Shown here piece by piece: positions 31,282 through 39,267 of a stretch of DNA of 64,000 nucleotides. The translations under genes were made by a program, and so were the position numbers. Positions within the stretch are counted from its first letter, which is position 1. The number at the start of each line of letters is the position of its first letter. Source of the DNA: Azospirillum ramasamyi (GTDB lineage Bacteria; Pseudomonadota; Alphaproteobacteria; Azospirillales; Azospirillaceae); contig NZ_CP029829.1 in the NCBI RefSeq assembly GCF_003233655.1, positions 568,978 to 632,977 on the forward strand. The letters are read 5' to 3'. Under the pieces are notes generated by a model. That model searched no databases. It worked only from the letters and a program-made list of their open reading frames with translations, and was not told the origin of the DNA.

Positions 31282-34200
31282 ATGCCCCACATCCTCGACA
31301 CCCTGCGTGACCGCGTTCTGCTTTGCGACGGCGGGTTCGGCAGCCGCATCCAGGCGCTCGACCTCGACGTCGAGAAGGATTACTGGGGGCACGAGAACTG
31401 CACCGACATCCTGCCCCTGTCGCGCCCCGACATCGTCCGCGACATCCACCGCGGCTATTTCGAAGCCGGGGCGGACATGGTGGAAACCGACACCTTCGGC
31501 GCCTCGCCGGTGACGCTGGGCGAGTTCGGCATCTCCGAAAAGGCCTTCGAGATCAACCAGCGCGCGGTCGAACTGGCGCGCGAGGCGGCGGAAAGCTTCA
31601 AGGACGGGCTGCCGCGCTTCGTCATCGGCTCCATCGGGCCGGGCACCAAGCTGCCCAGCCTGGGCCACATCGCCTATCAGCCGGCGGAGGACAGCTTCTA
31701 TGTCCAGGCCGCCGGGCTGATCGCCGGCGGGGCCGACGCCATCCTGGTCGAGACCTGCCAGGATCCGCTGCAGATCAAGGCCGCCGTCAACGGCATCAAG
31801 CGCGCCCGGCTGGAGGCCAAGTCCGACACCCCGGTCTTCGTCCAGGTGACGGTGGAGACCACCGGCACGCTGCTGGTCGGCACCGACATCGCCGCCGCGG
31901 CGACCGTCATCCAGGCGCTCGACGTGCCGCTGATGGGCCTGAACTGCGCCACCGGCCCGCTGGAGATGAGCGAGCATGTGCGCTGGCTGTCGCAGAACTG
32001 GCAGGGACTGATCTCGGTCCAGCCCAATGCCGGCCTGCCGGAACTGGTCGACGGCAAGACGCACTACCCGCTGCTGGCCAACGATTTCGCCCATTGGCTG
32101 GAGCGCTTCGTGACCGAGGACGGGGTGAACCTCGTCGGCGGCTGCTGCGGCACCAATGTCCCGCACATCGCGGCGGCGAACGAGATGCTGCGCAAGCTGG
32201 CGCCCGCCGGCTCGCACCGCCCGGCGCCGAAGGGCCGCACCGTCCATTGGGTGCCGGCGGTGGCCTCGCTCTACAGCCAGGTCACGCTGCGCCAGGAGAA
32301 CGCCTTCTTCGCCATCGGCGAGCGCTGCAACGCCAACGGCTCCAAGAAGTGGCGCGAACTGCAGGAGAAGCACGACTGGGACGGCTGCGTCGAGATGGCG
32401 CGCGAGCAGGTGAAGGAAGGCAGCCATTCGCTGGACGTCTGCACCGCCTTCGTCGGCCGTGACGAGGTGGCGGAGATGAACGCGGTGATCTCCCGCTTCG
32501 CCGGCTCCGTCACCGCCCCGCTGGTGATCGATTCCACCGAGTACAAGGTGCTGGAGCAGGCGCTGGCGCTCTATGGCGGCAAGGCGATCCTCAACTCCAT
32601 CAACTTCGAGGACGGCGAGGAGCCGGCGCGCAAGCGTCTGGAACTGGCCAAGAAGTTCGGCGCCGCCGTCATCGCCCTGACCATCGACGAAGAGGGCATG
32701 GCGAAGACGCCCGACCGCAAGCTGGCCATCGCCAAGCGGCTCTATGATCTGGCGGTGAACGAATACGGCCTCGCCCCGTCCGACCTGCTGTTCGACCCGC
32801 TGACCTTCACCATCGCCACCGGCAACGAGGACGACCGCAAGCTCGCCATCTGGACGCTGGAGGGCATCGAGGCGATCGCCCGCGAGATGCCCGGCTGCCA
32901 GATCATCCTGGGCCTGTCCAACGTCTCCTTCGGCCTGAACGCCGCGGCGCGCCATGTGCTGAACTCGGTCTTCCTCGACCATGCGGTGAAGAAGGGGATG
33001 ACGGGCGCCATCGTCCACGTCTCCAAGATCCTGCCGCTGCACCAGATCCCGGAGAAGGAGGTCAAGACCGCCGAGGATCTGATCTTCGACCGCCGCGCCG
33101 AGGGCTATGACCCGCTCCAGGCGTTCATCGCTTTGTTCGAGGGCCGCAAGGCGGCGGACGCCAAGAAGAAGGCCCGCGCCGAAGCCGTCGAGGAGCGCCT
33201 GAAGGAGCGCATCGTCGACGGCGACCGCACCGGGCTGGAGGACGATCTGGCCGAGGCTATGAAGACCCATCCGCCGCTGGAGATCATCAACACCTATCTG
33301 CTCGACGGCATGAAGGTGGTCGGCGAACTGTTCGGCGCCGGCAAGATGCAGCTTCCCTTCGTCCTCCAGTCGGCCGAGACGATGAAGGCCGCGGTGGCGT
33401 GGCTGGAGCCGCACATGGAGAAGATCGAGGGCCAGCAGAAGGGCACGCTGGTTCTCGCCACCGTGAAGGGCGACGTCCACGACATCGGCAAGAACCTCGT
33501 CGACATCATCCTGACCAACAACGGCTACAAGGTCATCAACCTCGGCATCAAGCAGCCGGTGACCTCGATCATCCAGGCCGCCAAGGAGCACAAGGCCGAT
33601 GCCGTCGGCATGTCCGGCCTGCTGGTGAAGTCCACCGTGGTGATGCGCGAGAACCTGGAGGAGATGACCCGCGAGGGGCTGGAGGTGCCGGTGCTGCTCG
33701 GCGGCGCCGCCCTGACCCGCGCCTATGTCGAGGGCGACTGCGTGGCGTCCTACGGCTCTGGCCGCGTCGCCTATGCCGGCGACGCCTTCGACGGCCTGAC
33801 CCTGATGGACAAGGTGGTGGAGGGCAGCTTCGACCAGCAGCTCGCCATCCAGCAGGCCAAGCGCGCCGGCAAGGCGACCAACCGCCGCCGTGTGCTGGGG
33901 CAGGCGACCAGCGCCGCCACCGGCCCGGTGGACAAGGACGCCGTCCGCGCCCGCCGCCGCCGTCTGGCCGAAGGCGTGCCGGTGCCGACCCCGCCCTTCT
34001 GGGGGCCGAAGCTGATCGACCATGTGCCGCTGAAGACGCTGGTGACCTATCTTAACGAGCGGATGCTCTATCAGCTGCAATGGGGCTACCGGAAGGACGG
34101 CAAGTCCTTCGAGGAGTTCAAGGAGTGGGCGAAGAAGGAGCTGCGGCCGGTGCTCGACCGCATCCTCCGGATCGCGGCCCAGGAGGAAATCCTGCGTCCC

Positions 34201-34773
34201 ACCGCGGTCTACGGCTATTGGAAGGCGGCGGCCGACGGCAACGACGTGATCCTGTTCGAGGAGGACGGCACCACCGAGGCCGCCCGCTTCACCATGCCGC
34301 GTCAGGCCAAGGAGAATGGCGAGTGCATCGCCGATTTCCTGCGCGACGTGACCGATCCCGAGCGTGACGTGATCGGCCTCCAGGTCGTCACCATGGGCCA
34401 GCATTGCGCCGAGGTGGCCCGCGAATGGTTCGCCGAGAACCGTTACCAGGACTATCTCTACCTGCACGGCCTGTCGGTGGAGATGACCGAGGCGATGGCG
34501 GAATATGTCCACGCCCGCATCCGCGCGGAGCTGGGCTATGGCGCCGAGGACAGCCGCGACAAGGAGAAGCTGCTGCAGCAGGCCTATCGCGGCAGCCGCT
34601 ACAGCTTCGGCTATCCGGCCTGCCCGAACCTGAAGGACCAGGAACAGCTTCTGAAGCTTCTGGACGCCGGGCGCATCGGCATCGAGATGTCGGACGAGGA
34701 CCAGCTCCATCCCGAGCAGAGCACTTCGGCCATCGTCCTGCACCACCCGCGGGCCAAGTACTTCTCGGTGTGA
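31282..34773 (+). CDS. metH: Cobalamin-dependent methionine synthase, full length
   Basis: MetH transfers the methyl group of methyl-THF to homocysteine through cobalamin. The 1163-residue protein has all four modules. The homocysteine-binding barrel (1-330) has the zinc ligands LNCATG and GGCCGTN (about 286-292). The pterin-binding barrel (about 340-620) has AIGERCNANGS and SLDVCTAFVGRDE. The B12 cap and domain (about 640-890) has DVHDIGKN, with the axial His at 733. The C-terminal AdoMet activation domain (about 900-1163) has ELGYGAEDSRD and YRGSRYSFGYPACP. It is thus not the split form lacking the activation domain. No riboswitch is visible in the 51-bp upstream gap. Confidence 0.97.
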   Translation: MPHILDTLRDRVLLCDGGFGSRIQALDLDVEKDYWGHENCTDILPLSRPDIVRDIHRGYFEAGADMVETDTFGASPVTLGEFGISEKAFEINQRAVELAREAAESFKDGLPRFVIGSIGPGTKLPSLGHIAYQPAEDSFYVQAAGLIAGGADAILVETCQDPLQIKAAVNGIKRARLEAKSDTPVFVQVTVETTGTLLVGTDIAAAATVIQALDVPLMGLNCATGPLEMSEHVRWLSQNWQGLISVQPNAGLPELVDGKTHYPLLANDFAHWLERFVTEDGVNLVGGCCGTNVPHIAAANEMLRKLAPAGSHRPAPKGRTVHWVPAVASLYSQVTLRQENAFFAIGERCNANGSKKWRELQEKHDWDGCVEMAREQVKEGSHSLDVCTAFVGRDEVAEMNAVISRFAGSVTAPLVIDSTEYKVLEQALALYGGKAILNSINFEDGEEPARKRLELAKKFGAAVIALTIDEEGMAKTPDRKLAIAKRLYDLAVNEYGLAPSDLLFDPLTFTIATGNEDDRKLAIWTLEGIEAIAREMPGCQIILGLSNVSFGLNAAARHVLNSVFLDHAVKKGMTGAIVHVSKILPLHQIPEKEVKTAEDLIFDRRAEGYDPLQAFIALFEGRKAADAKKKARAEAVEERLKERIVDGDRTGLEDDLAEAMKTHPPLEIINTYLLDGMKVVGELFGAGKMQLPFVLQSAETMKAAVAWLEPHMEKIEGQQKGTLVLATVKGDVHDIGKNLVDIILTNNGYKVINLGIKQPVTSIIQAAKEHKADAVGMSGLLVKSTVVMRENLEEMTREGLEVPVLLGGAALTRAYVEGDCVASYGSGRVAYAGDAFDGLTLMDKVVEGSFDQQLAIQQAKRAGKATNRRRVLGQATSAATGPVDKDAVRARRRRLAEGVPVPTPPFWGPKLIDHVPLKTLVTYLNERMLYQLQWGYRKDGKSFEEFKEWAKKELRPVLDRILRIAAQEEILRPTAVYGYWKAAADGNDVILFEEDGTTEAARFTMPRQAKENGECIADFLRDVTDPERDVIGLQVVTMGQHCAEVAREWFAENRYQDYLYLHGLSVEMTEAMAEYVHARIRAELGYGAEDSRDKEKLLQQAYRGSRYSFGYPACPNLKDQEQLLKLLDAGRIGIEMSDEDQLHPEQSTSAIVLHHPRAKYFSV

Positions 34774-34779
34774 TTTGAC

Positions 34780-34818
34780 CCTCCGCCGCCCGTTCCATGT
34801 TAGAATGGGCGGCGGAGG
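34780..34818 (+). promoter_or_regulatory. Perfect 12-bp inverted repeat overlapping the MNT gene ribosome site
   Basis: CCTCCGCCGCCC (34780-34791) pairs perfectly with GGGCGGCGGAGG (34807-34818); a G-U/A-U inner extension leaves a 7-base loop. The right arm contains GGAGG, the ribosome site of the gene starting at 34825. A TTGACC (34775-34780) and TAGAAT (34801-34806) pair with a long 20-base spacer could be a promoter, in which case the dyad would act as operator. In read-through RNA from metH it would hide the ribosome site. Confidence 0.65.
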
Positions 34819-34824
34819 ACTCTC

Positions 34825-35367
34825 ATGGCTGCGGTCGACGCACGGAACGACGAGAAGCTGCAAATCCTGCTGGACCGGATCGTTCCGGCCCTGGAGCCGG
34901 AAGCCGTCTACCTGTTCGGCAGCCGGGCGCGCGGCGATTTCGACGAGGACAGCGATTACGACCTGCTGGTGATCATCCCGGACGACGCCCCGAAGGAGCG
35001 GCGGTCAGCCGTCTTCGCCCATGCGGCCAAGGCCGGGACCGGCATTTCGGCGGACATCGTGCCGTGCAGGCGCTCCTTCTTCGAGGCGAACAAGGATCAG
35101 GTCGGCACTCTGAGCTACAAGGCCTCGCATGAAGGGGTGCGGGTCTATGGGGCTTGGGGTCGGGCCGGAGGCATGGCTGGCGACGGCATCGCTGGATTTG
35201 CGCGCCGGTCCCGCCTGCTTGCCCGTTCCGGAGCCGATCGTCACCGCTGCTGCTTACCACTGTCGACAGGCGGCCGAAAAGCTGGTCAAGGCGGTGTTGG
35301 CTTGGCTCGGGCAAGACGTGCCGCGCTCCCGCGATATCGACGCTCTCGTTATCCGTGTTCCCGGTGA
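34825..35367 (+). CDS. MNT-type minimal nucleotidyltransferase, probably with a displaced stop
   Basis: The first 110 residues form a minimal nucleotidyltransferase: AVYLFGSRARGDFDEDSDYDLLV contains the GSx10DxD catalytic motif, and LSYKASHEGVRVYG is the usual domain end. Such proteins pair with HEPN toxins and act as antitoxins, some by AMPylation. The frame then runs another 70 residues of Arg/Gly-rich sequence over the HEPN gene, with no similarity, so the original stop appears lost. The start at 34825 follows GGAGGAC. It lies 51 bases after metH. Confidence 0.75.
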   Translation: MAAVDARNDEKLQILLDRIVPALEPEAVYLFGSRARGDFDEDSDYDLLVIIPDDAPKERRSAVFAHAAKAGTGISADIVPCRRSFFEANKDQVGTLSYKASHEGVRVYGAWGRAGGMAGDGIAGFARRSRLLARSGADRHRCCLPLSTGGRKAGQGGVGLARARRAALPRYRRSRYPCSR

Positions 35368-35564
35368 TCTGCCGATACGCGAGCGCTTGCTGCCTCTTGG
35401 CCGCTTCACCGCCTATGCCATCCTGTACCGCTATCCAGGCGAGTCGGGCGAGGTTTCCGACGAACCGACGGGCAGAGGAGGTTCGCGGCTGGCTGGACGA
35501 GATCGAAGCCGTGCGGGACAGCATAGCGGCGGCCATCTCCCTCACGAATGGATCCCCTTCATGA
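35147..35564 (+). pseudogene. HEPN-domain gene with a single-base frameshift
   Basis: The frame from 35147 reads PEAWLATASLDLRAG...AAAYHCRQAAEKLVKAVLAWLG, the typical HEPN start, up to about 35470. The matching C-terminal part (AEEVRGWLDEIEAVRDSIAAAI) is in the next frame and ends at 35564. Removing one G from GGG at 35470-35472 restores one continuous HEPN protein. The usual toxin motif Rx4-6H is also absent: PRSRDIDAL has Arg where His is expected. The gene overlaps the MNT frame, and the restored stop overlaps the thioesterase start (ATGA). Either a decayed module or a sequencing indel. Confidence 0.72.
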
Positions 35565-36067
35565 CTTCCGCCACCCCCCTCGACCTCCACCGCGAGACCG
35601 TCCGTCCGGAGTGGATCGACTACAACGGCCACATGAACGTCGCCTATTACCTGTTGGCCTTCGACCATGCGACGGACGCCGTGCTGGACCGGTTCGGCAT
35701 CGGCAAGGCCTATGTCGCGGCGCAGGACCGCTCGGTTTTCGTGGTCGATGCGCACCTGACCTATGCCCGCGAGGTGACGGAGGGGACGCCGCTGCGCTTC
35801 GGCTCGCTGCTGCTCGGCGCCGATGCCAAGCGGCTCCATCTGTTCCACGAGATGCGCCATGCGGAGGAAGGATGGCTGGCGGCGACGGCGGAGTTCATGC
35901 TGCTGCATGTCGACCTCGCCACCCGCAAGACCTGTCCTTTTCCGGCGGCGGTCGCGGCGGCTCTGGCCGGACAGGCGGCGCTCCATGCGGCAGGCCCCTG
36001 GCCGCCGCAGGCGGGACGGGCGGTGGCGCGGCTGAATCCTGTCCAATCAGGCATGGGCCGAGGTTGA
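35561..36067 (+). CDS. Hot-dog thioesterase family protein
   Basis: A 168-residue hot-dog-fold acyl-CoA thioesterase-like protein. VRPEWIDYNGHMNVAYYLLAFDHATDAVL is the 4HBT helix-and-Asp region, followed by FVVDAHLTYAREVTEGTPLRFGS and LLGADAKRLHLFHEMRH. It resembles the carnitinyl/betainyl-CoA thioesterase-like group, but the substrate cannot be fixed. ATG at 35561 overlaps the end of the broken HEPN frame by ATGA and lacks a good ribosome site, suggesting translational coupling to the preceding gene. Confidence 0.85.
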   Translation: MTSATPLDLHRETVRPEWIDYNGHMNVAYYLLAFDHATDAVLDRFGIGKAYVAAQDRSVFVVDAHLTYAREVTEGTPLRFGSLLLGADAKRLHLFHEMRHAEEGWLAATAEFMLLHVDLATRKTCPFPAAVAAALAGQAALHAAGPWPPQAGRAVARLNPVQSGMGRG

Positions 36068-36098
36068 GTTCGCGGGGGATGCCCCCATCTATCGAGGA

Positions 36099-36623
36099 AT
36101 GAAGAACGCATTCGCCAGACGGCCCCGCTCCGCAACCTTACTGGCCGCCGCCGCGGTATTCATCGTCTTTCCCGTCGGGGCGGCGCTCGCCGACTGTACC
36201 GAGGCGGCGCAGCCGAACGTCAATTGGCGGCGATGCTCGCAGGACGGGCAGTCGCTGAACGGCGTCGATCTCACCGGCGCCATGCTGCGCGATGCGACCT
36301 TTCAGCGCGCCTCGCTGAAGCAGGCGAAGCTGGCCGATGCCGACGGCTACCGCGCCCGCTTCGTCAGCTCCACCGCGCCGGGCGCGGTCTTCGACAGGGC
36401 GCGGCTGATCGAGGCCGATTTCACCCGCGCCGATCTGGCCGGCGCCAGTTTCCGCGAGGCCGACCTGCGCAACGCCAAGTTGGTGGGGGCTTCGCTGGTG
36501 AAGGCCGATTTCACCGGAGCCAGGCTTTCCGGCACCGATCTCCGCAATGCCGATCTGTCGGGGGCCCGCTGGACCGACGGCAAGCATATCTGTGCGGAAA
36601 GCTCGATCGGGCAATGCAACTGA
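36099..36623 (+). CDS. Secreted pentapeptide-repeat protein
   Basis: A 174-residue protein with a signal peptide (ATLLAAAAVFIVFPVGAALA, cleaved near residue 31). The mature part starts DCTEAAQPNVNWRRCSQDG, then has about 16 A(D/N)LxxA-type pentapeptides forming a right-handed beta-helix, for example LIEADFTRADLAGASFREADL. It ends with two more cysteines (ICAESSIGQC), so two disulfides are likely, fitting periplasmic location. Its function is unknown. It differs from the two long cytoplasmic pentapeptide proteins at 23702-25201 and 49669-50985 in lacking the HxxW modules. Confidence 0.82.
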   Translation: MKNAFARRPRSATLLAAAAVFIVFPVGAALADCTEAAQPNVNWRRCSQDGQSLNGVDLTGAMLRDATFQRASLKQAKLADADGYRARFVSSTAPGAVFDRARLIEADFTRADLAGASFREADLRNAKLVGASLVKADFTGARLSGTDLRNADLSGARWTDGKHICAESSIGQCN

Positions 36624-36722
36624 TGCGGCTGCAGCAACGCGCCGCATCGCGGAAACCCGCTTGCGGTAGGGGCTTGCGCCGCGTACCGTTCGAAACCTAA
36701 TGATTTTTTACGGACGGCGGTC

Positions 36723-37751
36723 GTGGCCATCACGGAGGATTTCGAGCGTTCCGGCGACCTCGCTGCGAAGGCGATGGAGCGGATGCTGTCCGACCGGCTG
36801 CCGCCGACCCCGGAGAACTTCACCCTCTGGTACGTCTACTTCAGCGGCCAAAAGCCGGACCTGACCCGCGCCGTCGATCTGGCGCGCCGCGACGGGCTGG
36901 CCACATCGCAGACGCTGTGCGACGAGCTGTACAAGCGCTTCTTCACGCTCGACGCCGAAGCTCAGGCGATCCGGGAGACCTCCGACAAGGCTCGCTACGC
37001 GCTTGGTCGCATCCTGGAGCAGCTGGGCAATGTCGGGTCGGAGACGGAGCGTTACGGCAACACCCTGACCGGCTTCCGGGACGAACTGGACCAGCCGCTC
37101 AGCCTGGCGGAGTTGCGTGCGATGGTCGCCGCCATCGCGGCGGAGACCAAGGAGATCGTCGACCGTCAGGCCGCGCTCCAGTTCCAGCTTCAGGAATCGA
37201 GCCAGCAACTGGCGGAGATGCGGGTCAGCCTGGACAGCGCGCGGCGCGAGGCGCTGACCGACGGGCTGACCGGCATCGGCAACCGCAAGGCCTTCGACCT
37301 GATGCTGCAGGAGGCGATGGAGGCCTCGCTGCGCGACGAGCAGCCCTTGTCGCTGCTGATGATCGACATCGACCATTTCAAGGCCTTCAACGACACCCAC
37401 GGCCATCTGGTCGGTGACCATGTGCTGAAGCTGGTCGCCCGCATGCTGACCGAATGCATCAAGGGCCGCGACACCGCCGTCCGCTATGGCGGGGAGGAGT
37501 TCGCGATCATCCTGCCGCGCACCAGCCTGGAGAACGCCACCAAGCTGGCCGAGCAGGTGCGCACCTTCGTCGGCGCCCGGCAGATCGTGAACAAGGCGCG
37601 CAACGCCAATTACGGCACCGTCGCCCTGTCGGTCGGCGTCACCCAGTTCCGCCCCGGCGAGCAGGCGATGGCGCTGGTCCGCCGCGCCGATCAGGCGCTC
37701 TACGCCGCCAAGCGCGGCGGGCGCAACCGGGTGATGGCCGCGACCGAGTGA
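36723..37751 (+). CDS. Cytoplasmic GGDEF diguanylate cyclase
   Basis: A 342-residue protein making cyclic-di-GMP. Residues about 1-165 are helical without membrane segments and end in a coiled coil (QFQLQESSQQLAEMRVSLDSARREALTDGLTGIGNR). The GGDEF domain follows with MIDIDHFKAFNDTHGH and active-site GGEEF near residue 258. The inhibitory I-site is altered: KGRD where RxxD is expected, so product inhibition may be weak. The start is GTG at 36723, supported only by a weak GGAC site; ATG at 36774 is an alternative. Input signal unknown. Confidence 0.9.
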   Translation: MAITEDFERSGDLAAKAMERMLSDRLPPTPENFTLWYVYFSGQKPDLTRAVDLARRDGLATSQTLCDELYKRFFTLDAEAQAIRETSDKARYALGRILEQLGNVGSETERYGNTLTGFRDELDQPLSLAELRAMVAAIAAETKEIVDRQAALQFQLQESSQQLAEMRVSLDSARREALTDGLTGIGNRKAFDLMLQEAMEASLRDEQPLSLLMIDIDHFKAFNDTHGHLVGDHVLKLVARMLTECIKGRDTAVRYGGEEFAIILPRTSLENATKLAEQVRTFVGARQIVNKARNANYGTVALSVGVTQFRPGEQAMALVRRADQALYAAKRGGRNRVMAATE

Positions 37752-37816
37752 GCCGCGCGGCCAAAGCCCGACCGGCGAATGAGGTCATGTAATTCTAAAG
37801 CGAATGCAAATCCGCT

Positions 37817-38905
37817 TCAGGCCAGCGCCCTCCGCACCGCCTCGGTTCGCAGCAGCAGTTCCGCCACCAGCTCACCCGCCGGCCGGCGTTGCGCCAGCCG
37901 CAATCCCTGGCCGGCCCACAGCGACAGGAACTCCGCCCGGCCGGCCTTGCCGGCGGCGGTGCGCAGCGGCCGGGTCAGCGTGTTCTGCAAGGGAAAGGGC
38001 AGCACCGCGTCGGGCGCCTGCGGGGACTCCACCACCTCCATGAAGCGGTTGACGATGCCGCGCGCGGGCCGGCCGGAAAAGGCGCGGGTCAGCCGGGTCT
38101 GGTCCTCGCGCGCCGACAGGATGGCGGCCTTGTGCGCCTCGGGGATGCCGGCCTCGTCGCTGGTCAGGAAGACAGTGCCCATCTGCACCGCGGCGGCGCC
38201 CAGCGCCAACGCCGCGGCGATGCCGCGCCCATCCATGATGCCGCCCGACGCGATCACCGGCACGGTCACCGCATCGGCCACCTGCGGCACCAGCGCCATG
38301 GTGCCGACCAGATTTGCCGCCGGATCGCCGATGAAGCTGCCGCGATGCCCGCCGGCCTCGCTGCCCTGGGCGATCACCGCATCGACGCCGGCCCGCTCCA
38401 GCGCCACAGCCTCCGCCACCGTGGTCGCGGTGCCCAGCACCCGCATGCCGCGCGCCTTGGCCGCCGCCACGCTGTCGGCCGGCGGCAGACCGAAGGTGAC
38501 GCTGTAGTAGGCCGCCCCGCTGTCGAGCAGCGCCGCGAACTGCCGGTCGAACCCGTCGCCGGCATAGGACGGCCTCTCCGGTGCCGCCAGCCCGAGCTCG
38601 GCGTGGAAGGGGGCGAGCCGGGCCAGCGCCTCGGCCGTCATCGGCGCGGGGCCGGGGGGCGGCGTCGGCGCGAACAGGTTGATGCCGAAGGGCAGGGCGG
38701 TGCGGCTGCGGATATCGAGCGCCCGTTCGGCGATCTGCGTGTCGGTCAGATAGGCCGATCCGACGAAGCCGAGACCGCCGGCCTCGTTGACCGCCGCCAC
38801 CAGCGCCGCCGTGTCGCCGCCCCCCGCCATCGGCGCCTGGATCACCGGCGAGCGCAGCCCGAGCCGCTCAAGGGACACCGTGTGGGAGGGCATGTCCGTC
38901 TCCAT
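37817..38905 (-). CDS. Nitronate monooxygenase family flavoprotein
   Basis: A 362-residue FMN-dependent nitronate monooxygenase (2-nitropropane dioxygenase family). It starts with PVIQAPMAGGGDTAALVAAVNEAGGLGFVG. It has LPFGINLFAP, the GSEAGGHRG phosphate-binding loop with catalytic-region His, VIASGGIMDGRGIAAALALGAAAVQMGTVFL and a C-terminal WAGQGLRLA segment. It detoxifies alkyl nitronates such as propionate-3-nitronate. The start at 38905 is METDMPSHTVSL; MPSHT at 38893 is an alternative. It is divergent from an MFS gene with a LysR remnant between. Confidence 0.9.
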   Translation of the reverse strand: METDMPSHTVSLERLGLRSPVIQAPMAGGGDTAALVAAVNEAGGLGFVGSAYLTDTQIAERALDIRSRTALPFGINLFAPTPPPGPAPMTAEALARLAPFHAELGLAAPERPSYAGDGFDRQFAALLDSGAAYYSVTFGLPPADSVAAAKARGMRVLGTATTVAEAVALERAGVDAVIAQGSEAGGHRGSFIGDPAANLVGTMALVPQVADAVTVPVIASGGIMDGRGIAAALALGAAAVQMGTVFLTSDEAGIPEAHKAAILSAREDQTRLTRAFSGRPARGIVNRFMEVVESPQAPDAVLPFPLQNTLTRPLRTAAGKAGRAEFLSLWAGQGLRLAQRRPAGELVAELLLRTEAVRRALA

Positions 38906-38927
38906 CGCTTCGACAACGGTGGCGATG

Positions 38928-39173
38928 CTACGCCCCGGCGGCCTTCACGACCAATGACTTGTTCTGAAGGCGCCGTTCACTCCGGGTGAAGGGAGGATTC
39001 CTCCGGTCATGGTCTTTGTTGATCCATCTCAGCGCCGACTGGCTGACATTCAGCCGCCCGGCGGTGGCGCTGCCCGGACGGTTGACCTTCCGCAGGATCG
39101 CAGGCAACTGCCGGTCGATCATCCCGGCAGATCGTCCATGTCTTCTGCTCATCCATTTATGAGAACAAACCAT
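38928..39173 (-). pseudogene. Possible remnant of a LysR-family HTH domain
   Basis: Within this 81-residue frame, LPAILRKVNRPGSATAGRLNVSQSALRWINKDHD resembles the LysR HTH core (GSxTxAAxRLNVSQSALSxRINKLE) with small deletions. The rest of a regulator of about 300 residues is missing, and the sequence after the motif is not LysR-like. It lies divergent to an MFS gene, a position where LysR regulators often sit. I see no other gene in 38906-39267. Confidence 0.4.
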
Positions 39174-39267
39174 TTCCGTTCACGATGAACGGCCGTTACT
39201 TCTGGTTCAACCGTTCGCGCCGGCAACAGTCGGACTCACCGCCCGAGCACCCCCCAAAAGGACCGTC

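Noticed and set aside
30718..34863. A 1381-residue open frame on the minus strand
   Set aside because: It is the antisense shadow of metH and neighbours in high-GC DNA; the plus strand encodes a complete MetH with all motifs.
35154..35564. A separate 136-residue gene in this frame
   Set aside because: Only its last 30 residues resemble HEPN; the first part is a shadow. It is better explained as the shifted end of the HEPN gene.
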